DNA from: Sphingobium sp. EM0848
GTDB taxonomy: Bacteria > Pseudomonadota > Alphaproteobacteria > Sphingomonadales > Sphingomonadaceae
Reading direction: 5' to 3'
Assembly: GCF_013375555.1 (NCBI RefSeq)
Contig: NZ_JABXWB010000001.1
Coordinates: 2,809,501-2,873,500, forward strand
Length of the DNA stretch: 64,000 nt
Shown here: positions 30,145-40,328 of the stretch, in pieces
Numbering within the stretch: the stretch's first letter is position 1
Layout: each line of letters starts with the position of its first letter
Translations under genes and position numbers: made by a program
The notes under the pieces: model-generated
What the model was told of the DNA's origin: nothing
Database searches by the model: none
Seen by the model: the letters and a program-made list of their open reading frames with translations, nothing else

Positions 30145-32526
30145 TCAGAAATTGTACCGGATGGTGGCGCCATAAGTCCGTGGTGCCGCATAGCGGGGCT
30201 GTGACGCTCCGAAAACCTCCGGATTAGCCAGCGCAGCCCCCAAGCTGTATGAAGCGAACCAGAAGTCGTTGCCGTAAATGACGATATTTTCGTTCGTCAA
30301 ATTCTGCCCCCAGATCGAGAACTCCCATCCGGACGACAGCTTGTATCCGAGGCTGGCATTCACGAGTGATTTTGTTCTCGACACAAACTGCGGGGCATCG
30401 TTGAATTCCAAGCCATAAGGATCCTTATGGGTGAAATCGACATGGGCGATGAAGCTATCGCCATTGCCGAAGGGATATTCGAAGTCGGCTGCTATCATAT
30501 AGGTGTTGGGGATCGTCCCTTGCGGCGGCGTGCCCGGTGCGATTTCGGCTGCGGCGGGGATGCCCGAGGATGTGCCGTCCTGATGACTGTAATTGGCCGA
30601 AAGAGTGAGAAAGTCCGTCACAGCGGCAACCGCCTCCACTTCGATACCGCGCACCCGCGCCTTGCCAGCATTGGTTGTGAGAGACGAGCCGCCTGATGTG
30701 AAAAAGAACTGCAGGTCGGTATATTCGACATTGAACGCCGCGACATTCAATTGCAGCCGGTTATTCAGCCAGCGGCTCTTGAATCCCAGTTCGTGACTGG
30801 TCGCCGTTTCGGGGTTCACGGGTTGCCCGACCAATACGGCATCGGACTGGGCCGCGTCGAAAACACCGCTGCGAAAGCCGGTGGCGCGGGTGCCGTAGAT
30901 CATGATGTTCCTGGTCGGCTTGTACTGAAACCCGACGCGATAGGTCAGCTTTTCCCAGCTTTTGCTGTTCGCAACGGTCTGGCCGGTGAAGGGCAGACCG
31001 GTCGCAGGGTTGATGTCAGCCGACACTGGCGGATTCCAGAAAAACTCCGGATCGCCCCCGGTTGTCGCGTTGAACCGCTTCTTGTCGTGGGTATAGCGCA
31101 GGCCGCCAAGCAGCGTAAAACCGTCGAACAGTTCGAAATTGCCATCGGCATAAGCCGAGTAACTCGTCGTGCGATTCCGTTCATTCACGAATGAGCGGTT
31201 CGGGCCGAATAGCCCCGGGAAGGTGGCGATGCAGGCAGGCGTGACGATCCCATTTTCGAAATCCGTAGGATCCTGAAGTGGACAAAAGGTGGCCGATTGC
31301 AAGACGCCGGTATATGTCTGCTCATCCCATGCCGAAAGAACGTCGATATTACGCCTCTCGTCGGACGAGAAGAAATAAAGTCCCCCTACCCAGTTAAAGG
31401 GTCCGTCATAAGTCGACGTGTAACGCAGTTCCTGCGAGAAGGATTCGACGGACCGAGGCTCCGCCAGCTCAAACGTCGGTGAAGGCGTACCGATGAGCGA
31501 AGCCCCGACTTCGTGACTCTTGAAATTCCGATAGGTTGTAACCGAAAGCAGCGATGCGTTGGGAAGCTTGTATTCGGCCCGCAAGTTTCCCGTCCATTGG
31601 CGGCTCTTATATCCGCCGTCACTGAACTGCTGGACAACGCGCGGATCATTGTCGGGCACAAAGCCGAGATCGATCAAATCCTGGTTTGTGACGGGTACGT
31701 TCGGAAAGATTGCATCGCGGGCGCCACCAAGTTCGTTTGCGCGGCTATAACCGACCGTCGCGGTTATATCGAAGTCCGGGCTGGCTTCCCACAGAAGCTT
31801 GCCGCGGAAGGACGTCCGATTGGTGTCCTCGATATGATTTCCGGTGGTCCGGTTCAACGAGGTGCCGTCCCGTTCACGTGAGGAAAAAGCAATCGAGCCG
31901 TAGAGATTGCCGGCCAGCGGCCCGGAGACGTAGCCGCGCGCCTCGATCGCATCATAATTGCCGATCGTGGCCTCGACCTTGCCTTCCATTGTCTGAGTGG
32001 GACGGCGTGTCACGACGTTGATGCTGCCGCCGGTAGTATTTCGTCCGAACAGCGTACCCTGCGGTCCGCGAAGAACCTCAATGCGCTCAATGTCGAATAG
32101 ATCGATCTCGAAGTCGCCCGCGCCACCGAAATACTGGTCATCGATGAAGAGGCCAACGGCCTGCTCTGCTCCGGCTGAAGCCAGGGATGATGACCCGCCA
32201 CGCAGCGACGGATTCATGCGCGATTTGGACAGAGAGTTGATGCTCAGACTTGGAACGCTGGTGCTCAGACTCTGAATGTCGGTGATGCGGCGCGTTTCCA
32301 CTGCTTCCGCATTGAACGAGTTGACTGCGATCGGGACATTCTGAAGATTCTGTTCGCGTCGCTGAGCGGTGACGACAATGTCTCCGAGGCCGACACCTGT
32401 TTGGTCGACTGTTTCCTGCCCAGCGGCTGTCGTATCTTGAGCGAACGATGGACTGGCGCTTGCCCATAGCGCAATTCCAAGAACTCGGACACAGTTCGAT
32501 GCCAAGCCTGAACGGTAAGTTTTCAT
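30145..32526 (-). CDS. TonB-dependent outer-membrane receptor (sphingomonad type)
   Basis: This 793-residue receptor has a signal peptide (about 1-30, ending ASPSFAQ), a TonB-box-like GDIVVTAQRREQNLQNVPIA, a plug domain with ERIEVLRGPQGTLFGRNTTG and a long beta-barrel ending in an aromatic residue (TIRYNF), the outer-membrane assembly signal. Sphingomonads encode many such receptors that import aromatic or complex substrates, not only siderophores. The start at 32526 has a GGAGAGGG ribosome site. It sits third from last in the leftward monooxygenase operon, so it probably takes up that operon's substrate. Confidence 0.93.
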   Translation of the reverse strand: MKTYRSGLASNCVRVLGIALWASASPSFAQDTTAAGQETVDQTGVGLGDIVVTAQRREQNLQNVPIAVNSFNAEAVETRRITDIQSLSTSVPSLSINSLSKSRMNPSLRGGSSSLASAGAEQAVGLFIDDQYFGGAGDFEIDLFDIERIEVLRGPQGTLFGRNTTGGSINVVTRRPTQTMEGKVEATIGNYDAIEARGYVSGPLAGNLYGSIAFSSRERDGTSLNRTTGNHIEDTNRTSFRGKLLWEASPDFDITATVGYSRANELGGARDAIFPNVPVTNQDLIDLGFVPDNDPRVVQQFSDGGYKSRQWTGNLRAEYKLPNASLLSVTTYRNFKSHEVGASLIGTPSPTFELAEPRSVESFSQELRYTSTYDGPFNWVGGLYFFSSDERRNIDVLSAWDEQTYTGVLQSATFCPLQDPTDFENGIVTPACIATFPGLFGPNRSFVNERNRTTSYSAYADGNFELFDGFTLLGGLRYTHDKKRFNATTGGDPEFFWNPPVSADINPATGLPFTGQTVANSKSWEKLTYRVGFQYKPTRNIMIYGTRATGFRSGVFDAAQSDAVLVGQPVNPETATSHELGFKSRWLNNRLQLNVAAFNVEYTDLQFFFTSGGSSLTTNAGKARVRGIEVEAVAAVTDFLTLSANYSHQDGTSSGIPAAAEIAPGTPPQGTIPNTYMIAADFEYPFGNGDSFIAHVDFTHKDPYGLEFNDAPQFVSRTKSLVNASLGYKLSSGWEFSIWGQNLTNENIVIYGNDFWFASYSLGAALANPEVFGASQPRYAAPRTYGATIRYNF

Positions 32527-32622
32527 GTTCCCTCTCCCCAATTTTGCTAGCCGGACATCGATCATGCCGGGCTATATATCTGATTTAGTGAGATTTGTCG
32601 GTCGACTGCCACCGCGGCTTAT

Positions 32623-33375
32623 TCAAAGGACCTCATTGAAAAAGCTGGCCATTGCCTTCCATGATCGCGCATCGGCGACCTCGTCATATTTCGCGCCTTC
32701 GGTGCCGAACTGGTCGGCATGCGGTATGGTGAAGGCGTGGACGATCCCGGCATAGGCGATGACCTGGCAATCAACGCCGGCGGCCGACATTTCCTCAAGA
32801 AACTCGCCAAGCGTTTTTGATTTCACGTCGCCACCCAATCCCATCAGCGGAGCTTCCCCCGCAAAGGGATCATCGGCACCATGACAGACCAGCAGCTTTG
32901 CGCTTACCGCGCCTGGCGCCGCAGCCTCCGGCGTGGCCAGTACGCCATGAAAGCTCACGCCCGCGCGAAGATCGCTGTTGCCCGAGCGTGCGAGTGCAAG
33001 AACGGTCGCACCGCCAAAGCAGAAGCCGATGGCACCCAGATGGCCGTTGCAGCGCGGGTGGCGTTTTAGGGCATTCAGCGCCGCCGCCGCGCGCCGGGCG
33101 AGATCGCGAGGTTTCGAAATCCACGAGGCGACAACATCCTGCGCATCGGGGAAACCAGGAAAGATCCCGTTGCCATAAACGTCCGCTACCAATGCGACAT
33201 AGCCCAATTCCTCGGCCAGGCGGTGCGCTCGGCCAAGGGAATGTTCGCCAATGCCCATAATGTCAGGAAACACGACCACGCCGGGGCGCGGATCATTACC
33301 TGACGGAAGCACAAGGCGCCCCTTGCAGGTAATGTCGCCGTCCTGATAGTCGAACTCCTCGTCCGTTTTCGCCAT
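32623..33375 (-). CDS. Dienelactone hydrolase family protein
   Basis: This 250-residue alpha/beta hydrolase has the DLH-type cysteine nucleophile in AIGFCFGGATV (C119), an acid in CHGADDPF (about D168-169) and the histidine in GIVHAFT (H213). Such enzymes open lactones or enol-lactones in ring-cleavage pathways. An AGAGGATC ribosome site precedes the ATG. Its neighbours are an SDR upstream and the TonB receptor downstream with short gaps, indicating one leftward operon. The physiological lactone is unknown. Confidence 0.9.
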   Translation of the reverse strand: MAKTDEEFDYQDGDITCKGRLVLPSGNDPRPGVVVFPDIMGIGEHSLGRAHRLAEELGYVALVADVYGNGIFPGFPDAQDVVASWISKPRDLARRAAAALNALKRHPRCNGHLGAIGFCFGGATVLALARSGNSDLRAGVSFHGVLATPEAAAPGAVSAKLLVCHGADDPFAGEAPLMGLGGDVKSKTLGEFLEEMSAAGVDCQVIAYAGIVHAFTIPHADQFGTEGAKYDEVADARSWKAMASFFNEVL

Positions 33376-33420
33376 TTTCCGATCCTCTGTTCGTAATTAT
33401 CGTGTGATTTCGGGGAGCGC

Positions 33421-34188
33421 TTAACGCATCGCGCCAGCCACCCCCCCATCGACTGCGATGGTCTGTCCGGTGATCGACCTCGACCTAAGGAAGGCGAGAA
33501 GCTGGGCGGCAATGTCCTCGGGAGTTGCACCCGTTCCCAACAATGTCCCCGCCCGAGCGGCTTTCTGGGCGTCGGCATCCATGGCGCGGTCTGCCATGCG
33601 CGTGTTCTCGACCAGGCCCGACGCGATGCAATTCACCGCGACATCCGGAGCAAGAGCGACCGCCAGACAGCGCGTCAGGTGATTGAGCCCCGCCTTGCTG
33701 CACGCATAGGCAATGCTGCTGCCGATGGGCGTGATGCCGCCGATCGACGAGATGTTCACGACATGCCCACCACCATCGGCCTTCAATAGAGGCGCGCACG
33801 CCTGCGCCAGCAGGAAGGGGCCGCGCAAGTTGGTTTCGAGGATTCGGTCCCAGATATCGACCGAAAGCGCGTCCAGATCGCCAAACGGCACAGCGACGTT
33901 CCAGGCCGCATTATTGACCAGAATGTCGAGCCGGCCATGCCGCTGCCGGATGACCTCCACCAGCGCGCTTATGCTCTCAGGCGAACGCTGGTCGAGTTGC
34001 TCGGCGTGGCACGCACCGCCTGCCTCGCCAATTTCGCGCGACAATGACTGCATCGCATCCGCCGCGTCCGCATACGTCGCGACGACTGTTGCGCCGGCAT
34101 CCGCGACATATCGCGCGACGGTAGCGCCGATGCCGCCCGAGGCTCCGGTTATCAGCGCGACATTGCCCTTCAGATGAAGCTCGCTCAT
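33421..34188 (-). CDS. Short-chain dehydrogenase/reductase
   Basis: This 255-residue classical SDR has the cofactor motif TGASGGIG (14-21), NNAA (about 92-95), catalytic S148 and the YxxxK pair Y161/K165 (YACSKAGLNH). No acidic residue sits right after the second strand (VVATYADA), so NADP may be preferred, but this is weak. It probably oxidises or reduces an alcohol or ketone in the aromatic or steroid-like pathway encoded around it. It is 45 bases from each neighbour in the operon. Confidence 0.92.
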   Translation of the reverse strand: MSELHLKGNVALITGASGGIGATVARYVADAGATVVATYADAADAMQSLSREIGEAGGACHAEQLDQRSPESISALVEVIRQRHGRLDILVNNAAWNVAVPFGDLDALSVDIWDRILETNLRGPFLLAQACAPLLKADGGGHVVNISSIGGITPIGSSIAYACSKAGLNHLTRCLAVALAPDVAVNCIASGLVENTRMADRAMDADAQKAARAGTLLGTGATPEDIAAQLLAFLRSRSITGQTIAVDGGVAGAMR

Positions 34189-34233
34189 TGACAGTTCAAT
34201 CCGTAGCCATGGCCAGACCCGATCAGCCTTTCC

Positions 34234-35469
34234 TCAGAGGAGACATCCCATGCTGTGGCGCATGAGCGGCGGCGCTGGCGGCGATCCCAACAGCGCGGAG
34301 GAGTGAAGCGGCGCCCAGGTCTCGTAGACATTGAACGGATGGTTCCGCATGCCCATGATGTCGCGGAGATAGCGCTGGAACGGCTTGCTCTTGTCCATCA
34401 CGCCGCCGCCACTGATCTGGAATATCTTCATCGCAGCGTCCAGACACTGCGCCACCGCATAGGCGCCTTCAAACCGGCAACGGACCCTGGCTTCGGCGGA
34501 AATCTGGCCGCCCGCCTTCACCGTTTCGTACATGTCACTCCAGGTCGTGACGATCCGCGCGCGTGTATCGCGGGCAATGATCGATGCTTCGGCTAGGCGG
34601 ACATGCAGTGTCGTGTTTTCGGCGGCGGCCTTGTGAGTCAAGGCAGAGACCCGGCTGCGATTGTCTTCGATGAAGGCATCGATCGCACCTTGCAGTGCGC
34701 CGACCGCCGGCATCGCCACGGCGTAGGAAAATCTGGAAAGCCAGGGCAGTTGAAAAATCGGTCCGGTATTCAGCACCTTGCCCGGCTCGGTGCCGTTGTA
34801 CACTTCCTCAATGGTCTGCGTCCGATATTCAGGAACGAAGCAGTCAATATCGACTTCCTTGCTGCCCGTCCCCTGCAACCCTTCGACTTGCCAGCTGTCC
34901 TGATCGATCGCGAACCCGCTCGCCGGCAGCATGAAGCTCCTATATTCGGGGCCGTTCCCGTCATCGGGCACGATCCCGCCCACGATAATCCATTCCGAAT
35001 GATCGACGCCGCTCAGGAATTTCCAGCGCCCGCTCAACTGGAAGCCACCTTTGACGCGCTCGACCTTGCCCGTCGGCGCAAAGGACGTGGCAATCCGCAC
35101 ATCTTCGCCCTTCGCCCATAAATCATGCTGCGCTTCATCCGGGAACATCGCGGCATGCCATGAATGACCGCCAACGACCCCGGCAATCCAGGCAGAAGAA
35201 GGACAGGCAGTACCGATGCGGACGACGGCTTCATACCAGGTTACGGGATCGATTTCCGTTCCGCCCCAGCGCTTGGGCATGCCCGCCCGGAAAACGCCCG
35301 CGCCGGTCAAAGCCTGAATGGACACATCTGACAGACGCCGCAATTTTTCCGTCTCGGCGGCATTGGCTTTCAGGATCGGGACGATCTCGTCGATCTGCTT
35401 TAGAAAGTTGGATGAGGCGTCCGCGCCACTCTCGCTATCCATCACAGGCCGGACCGAAGCACTCGTCAT
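34234..35469 (-). CDS. HsaA-type flavin-dependent monooxygenase (acyl-CoA dehydrogenase fold)
   Basis: This 411-residue protein has the acyl-CoA-dehydrogenase fold in the subgroup of two-component flavin hydroxylases (HsaA, DszC, HpaH-like). It shows AGVFRAGMPKRWGGTE near residue 60, a middle beta-domain (QLSGRWKFLSGVDHSEWIIVG) and a C-terminal helical bundle. HsaA relatives hydroxylate phenolic rings with FMNH2 supplied by a separate reductase. The only reductase-like sequence in the window is the broken one at 23655-23963. It is the first gene of a five-gene leftward operon. A true acyl-CoA dehydrogenase is less likely because the usual catalytic glutamate region is not recognisable. Confidence 0.82.
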   Translation of the reverse strand: MTSASVRPVMDSESGADASSNFLKQIDEIVPILKANAAETEKLRRLSDVSIQALTGAGVFRAGMPKRWGGTEIDPVTWYEAVVRIGTACPSSAWIAGVVGGHSWHAAMFPDEAQHDLWAKGEDVRIATSFAPTGKVERVKGGFQLSGRWKFLSGVDHSEWIIVGGIVPDDGNGPEYRSFMLPASGFAIDQDSWQVEGLQGTGSKEVDIDCFVPEYRTQTIEEVYNGTEPGKVLNTGPIFQLPWLSRFSYAVAMPAVGALQGAIDAFIEDNRSRVSALTHKAAAENTTLHVRLAEASIIARDTRARIVTTWSDMYETVKAGGQISAEARVRCRFEGAYAVAQCLDAAMKIFQISGGGVMDKSKPFQRYLRDIMGMRNHPFNVYETWAPLHSSALLGSPPAPPLMRHSMGCLL

Positions 35470-35588
35470 AATCGTTCATCCTCTCACTATTGGTCGGTGA
35501 TTCAGAGTGACCCGCAGCCCGCTCCACATTCGAAGCGCCGGGACACCACTCGGTTCTAGCTAAGCCTCATGAGCAGAACCCTATCGAA

Positions 35589-35604
35589 TGCAGATCGTCT
35601 GCCA
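35589..35604 (-). promoter_or_regulatory. Candidate sigma-54 promoter for the HsaA-type operon
   Basis: On the minus strand TGGCAGACGATCTGCA keeps the invariant GG and GC with exactly ten bases between them; two positions differ from TGGCAC-N5-TTGCA. It lies about 120 bases before the monooxygenase start. This is weaker than the promoters at 40157 and 46300. Confidence 0.4.
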
Positions 35605-35629
35605 TCCCAGCATCCAGCCAAATTCTATT

Positions 35630-35676
35630 GGAAACCCGCCAAACGGATGTGATGGCACCGCTAATGGCGGGTTTCC
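35630..35676. repeat. 12-bp perfect inverted repeat in a divergent control region
   Basis: GGAAACCCGCCA (35630-35641) and TGGCGGGTTTCC (35665-35676) are exact reverse complements 23 bases apart. They sit in the 392-bp gap (35470-35861) between the HsaA-type operon and the first dioxygenase gene. The spacing would place both halves on nearly the same face of the helix about three and a half turns apart. It could be a regulator site or a hairpin; no other element or gene is seen in this gap. Confidence 0.5.
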
Positions 35677-35861
35677 GATATGTTTTGACGGCCTCGCTTA
35701 GTGCCTCCGGCCTGGAGCGACGCTAAGACGAACATATCGAAATGTGAGTTGTCTGACAGAAGCCGGCGCGGCTCTCGACCAGTCTGCTTTGGATGGCTGG
35801 CGCTGCAACGACATCATTGTCGGGGGCCCTTCGCGTTCGACACAGCTTTTGGAGAGAGATT

Positions 35862-36734
35862 ATGTCGATCAGGACAGCTTATTTTGGTTTTGCGGTATCG
35901 GATCTTGATGCCTGGGAGCGTTATGCGGGATTGATCGGTCTTGGCATCGAGCGGTCGGATAACGGATTGTTCTGCCGTATTGACGAGAAGGCCCGGCGCT
36001 TCCACTTTCTGGAAGGATCGACCGACGACATCGCCTGCGTCGGCTGGGATGCGGGGAGCCAAACGAGCTTCGACCACCTGCGCTCGCATCTTGAAAGCCT
36101 TGGTATCCCCACGCATGATGGCGACGATGCGTCCGCCCGATTGCGGGGCGTTGACCGGTTTTTCCATTTCGTAGGACCTGTCGGAGCGCGGCACGAGATC
36201 GCGCTGGGCCTGGAAGATGCGGGCTCCCCGTTCGTTTCCGACAAGGTGCCGCATGGTTTCGTGACGGGCGATCAGGGGCTCGGTCATGTCGCCTTCAACT
36301 CAACCGATCACAAGGGCGACGAGAAGTTCATGCGCGAAGCGCTGTTCGCGCAGCTTTCCGACTATATCTATCAGCCACTGCCCGACGGCAGCACGATGCA
36401 CGCCTCGTTCCTGCACACCAGCCCGCGACACCATTCGATTGCCTTTGCCGAAGGGCTCGGAGGAGACAGCAAACTCCACCACTTCGAGCTTGAGATGAAC
36501 AAGCTGGAGGATGTCGAAAGGGCGTATGAACGCGTGCAGGCGGCCGGGATCGGTATCGGACTCACGCTGGGCCAGCATTCGAACGACAAGATCGTGTCCT
36601 TCTATGCGCACACGCCTTCCAAATTCATGATGGAGGTAGGCTATGGCGGCCTGCGGATTGATGACGAGGAAAGCTGGGAGCCGGTGATCCACGACCGCAT
36701 CAGCGAATGGGGCCACGAGTTCCAGGCCGTCTGA
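35862..36734 (+). CDS. Extradiol ring-cleavage dioxygenase, copy 1 (BphC/type I)
   Basis: This 290-residue two-domain VOC-type extradiol dioxygenase cleaves a catechol next to the hydroxyl groups. The iron ligands fit H142 (GLGHVAFNS), H206 or H207 (KLHHFELEM) and E258 (KFMMEVGYG). H191 in SPRHHSIAF and the region around Y248 correspond to the second-sphere catalytic residues of BphC. The ATG at 35862 has a GGAGAG site. Its stop abuts the ligase ATG directly. It is the undisturbed left parental copy: from base 36024 onward it equals the middle copy, while its first 162 bases do not. Confidence 0.92.
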   Translation: MSIRTAYFGFAVSDLDAWERYAGLIGLGIERSDNGLFCRIDEKARRFHFLEGSTDDIACVGWDAGSQTSFDHLRSHLESLGIPTHDGDDASARLRGVDRFFHFVGPVGARHEIALGLEDAGSPFVSDKVPHGFVTGDQGLGHVAFNSTDHKGDEKFMREALFAQLSDYIYQPLPDGSTMHASFLHTSPRHHSIAFAEGLGGDSKLHHFELEMNKLEDVERAYERVQAAGIGIGLTLGQHSNDKIVSFYAHTPSKFMMEVGYGGLRIDDEESWEPVIHDRISEWGHEFQAV

Positions 36735-38369
<1,635 letters not shown>

Positions 38370-38421
38370 GGGCGGTCCCGGCGAACCTCACCTTCATACC
38401 CCATTACATCTGGAGACGATA

Positions 38422-39267
38422 ATGACCGATACCCTGGCGCCCGAAAGCCGGTTCGCCGATGCCGCCGATGGCCGCGTCCACTACCATAGCTGGGATAGCT
38501 GGGGCGAAGGACCGGCCATCATCCTGATCCACGGCGGTGGTCCGGGCGCCTATGGCTACAGCAATTATCGAAAGAATATCGGCCCGCTCTCGCGGCGCAA
38601 CCGGGTCATCGTCCTTGACCTGCCAGGTTATGGCCAGTCCGCGCCGCGCGCTCAGCCTGACGGCCTCATCGTCGCGCTCGCCAATTCGGTGCGCGATGTC
38701 ATGGACCATGCCGGCATAGAAACTGCCAGCCTGGTGGGTAACTCGCTGGGCGGCATGACGTCCCTGCGCTTGGCGCTCGACACCCCCGAGCGGGTCGACA
38801 AGCTGATCCTGATGGGGCCGGGTGGCGGTCTGCCGACCTTGTCGCCGTTCCCGACAGAAGGGTTGCAGCGCATGCTCGACTTCTATGGCGGGGAGGGACC
38901 GACGCTCGAAAAGCTCGCGCGGGTCACCGACCTGCTGGTTTACGACCGCTCATCGATCACATCGGAGTTGCTGGAGGAACGCCTCAGGATCGCCTCGCTG
39001 CCCGAGACGGTCGCCAATCCGCCCCTGCGCACCTTGATGGCGCACCCCAAGGACCATCTCTGGAAACAGGGGCTCGAAAGGCTCGCAAGCCCGACCCTCA
39101 TCGTCTGGGGCGCCGAAGATCGCGTCCTACCGCTCGACGCCGGGTTCATCCTGCGCAAGCTCATCCCCAATGCCGACATGCACATCTTCTCCAAATGCGG
39201 CCACTGGGCACAATGGGAACGTCCCGACGAGTTCAACGCACTGGTGGATAACTTCGTTAATCGGTGA
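38422..39267 (+). CDS. Meta-cleavage product hydrolase (alpha/beta hydrolase), copy 1
   Basis: This 281-residue hydrolase has the oxyanion segment HGGGPGAYGYSNYRKN typical of BphD/MhpC/HsaD C-C hydrolases, the nucleophile S108 in VGNSLGGM, D233 in WGAEDRVLP and H261 in KCGHWAQWE. It splits the ring-fission product into 2-hydroxypenta-2,4-dienoate and an acid. The former feeds the mhpD-mhpF-mhpE operon at 24-27 kb; the latter is a candidate substrate for the ligase just upstream. The ATG at 38422 has a TGGAG site; the frame extends upstream into the ligase gene without family similarity. Confidence 0.93.
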   Translation: MTDTLAPESRFADAADGRVHYHSWDSWGEGPAIILIHGGGPGAYGYSNYRKNIGPLSRRNRVIVLDLPGYGQSAPRAQPDGLIVALANSVRDVMDHAGIETASLVGNSLGGMTSLRLALDTPERVDKLILMGPGGGLPTLSPFPTEGLQRMLDFYGGEGPTLEKLARVTDLLVYDRSSITSELLEERLRIASLPETVANPPLRTLMAHPKDHLWKQGLERLASPTLIVWGAEDRVLPLDAGFILRKLIPNADMHIFSKCGHWAQWERPDEFNALVDNFVNR

Positions 39268-39979
39268 CTCCTTACCAGGCACGGTTCTTGGAGACCGCAG
39301 ACCCTCGGAAACTCGGACGACTTTTGGCAACGCGTGAGCGTTAGATGTCATGGGAATGGCCAGAGCAAAGTATAAGACGGGCTATGAACGGTTCGGCGCC
39401 CAAAAGGGCGATTAGGGATCGGCGGGCGAGCTGGCTGGCAGCGCCCACAACGACGTCGTTGCGAGCATATACCTGAATATGGTGGCGAGTTGCTCGGCTG
39501 ACCAGTCGCCGACGGATCACCCCCCCGAGACCGCCTATCGCAGCGCTCTAGGCCGCGAGTTCGGATATCGCTCTGTGCAGACGCATAAACCTAAGAAGTG
39601 CCCAATTGAGGCTATGCGGATATAAAAGGTCAACGTGCTGACGGGCGTCGCATTGTAACCAGCAGAATTCATTCCCTGTCCGCCGCGTAACCTCGCCGAG
39701 CGCACCTATAACATCACACGCTGGCAACCGATGTCTGCAGGCGACGATATGCGGCACTGGAGGAGCCGCTCTCCTTCGCGGGCGAGATACGTCGTCTTTC
39801 CCATTTCCTCGAGCGCGCAGCCCTTAGCACCGCCGAAGCACTGCCCCGCCAAACGGGGCCGGCGACGAGTCGGAACGGACACAACCTGACCTCCTTGCCC
39901 GCTTCGGCGACTCCGATCACGGTCGAGGCGCCTCAGCCTCGGTGGCACGCCGACAAACTCCGCATCATGTTTGATATTG

Positions 39980-39995
39980 TTATCAGCTGTGATAA
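39980..39995. promoter_or_regulatory. Candidate enhancer site for the sigma-54 activator, unit 1
   Basis: TTATCAGCTGTGATAA has 6-bp arms around four bases, the same 16-bp layout as XylR/DmpR enhancer sites (TTGATC-N4-GATCAA). It lies about 165-175 bases upstream of the -24 box at 40157, the usual enhancer distance. The half-site sequence differs from the known consensus, so assignment is inferred. Confidence 0.4.
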
Positions 39996-40156
39996 TTGTG
40001 TTCCGAATTGTCCTTATCCGTCTCCAGGTGCCTTACTCAAAGAGTTCGTGACGACGACGATTCCTGAGGAAGGCAAATGCTTCAACGCAGCAGATTTTCC
40101 GATTTAACTTAATATAAACAATCACATCGTCCTTTTCGATGCGTCGCCATCTCAGA

Positions 40157-40172
40157 TGGCACGGAAGTTGCT
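40157..40172 (+). promoter_or_regulatory. Sigma-54 promoter of the FAD monooxygenase gene, unit 1
   Basis: TGGCACggaagTTGCT is an almost perfect -24/-12 element with the required GG-N10-GC spacing. It is 157 bases before the start of the monooxygenase gene and faces it. The activator encoded at 44121-45938 is of the matching class. Confidence 0.85.
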
Positions 40173-40328
40173 GTATCACGGAGGAGCGCCTGAGGATTGT
40201 CACCTGAGTCAAGTGCTGCGCCCGGCAACTAATCGCATCAGCGATGAACGCCTGCGCAGCCGTGGTCCACTCCTTGAACGCAGCAATGAGAAAATCGCCG
40301 TAGTTGGATACGGCATCTGGAGATGATA

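Larger units (their letters stand above)
39268..40328. other. 1.06-kb non-coding control region, unit 1
   Basis: No convincing gene is seen. The first 600 bases have mixed short frames and could hold a decayed gene. The last 400 bases are A/T-richer and hold a sigma-54 promoter (40157-40172) and an upstream palindrome (39980-39995). It is repeated in unit 2 at 52367-53427. Confidence 0.6.

Noticed and set aside
35790..35825. TGGATGGCTGGCGCTGCA upstream of dioxygenase 1, which looked like a sigma-54 promoter.
   Set aside because: No GG and GC pair has the required ten-base spacing.
39895..40107. A 70-codon plus-strand frame with several cysteines (CDNCVPNCPY), repeated at 52994-53206.
   Set aside because: The cysteine pattern does not fit ferredoxin spacing, no ribosome site precedes it, and it overlaps the A/T-rich control region with the candidate enhancer site.
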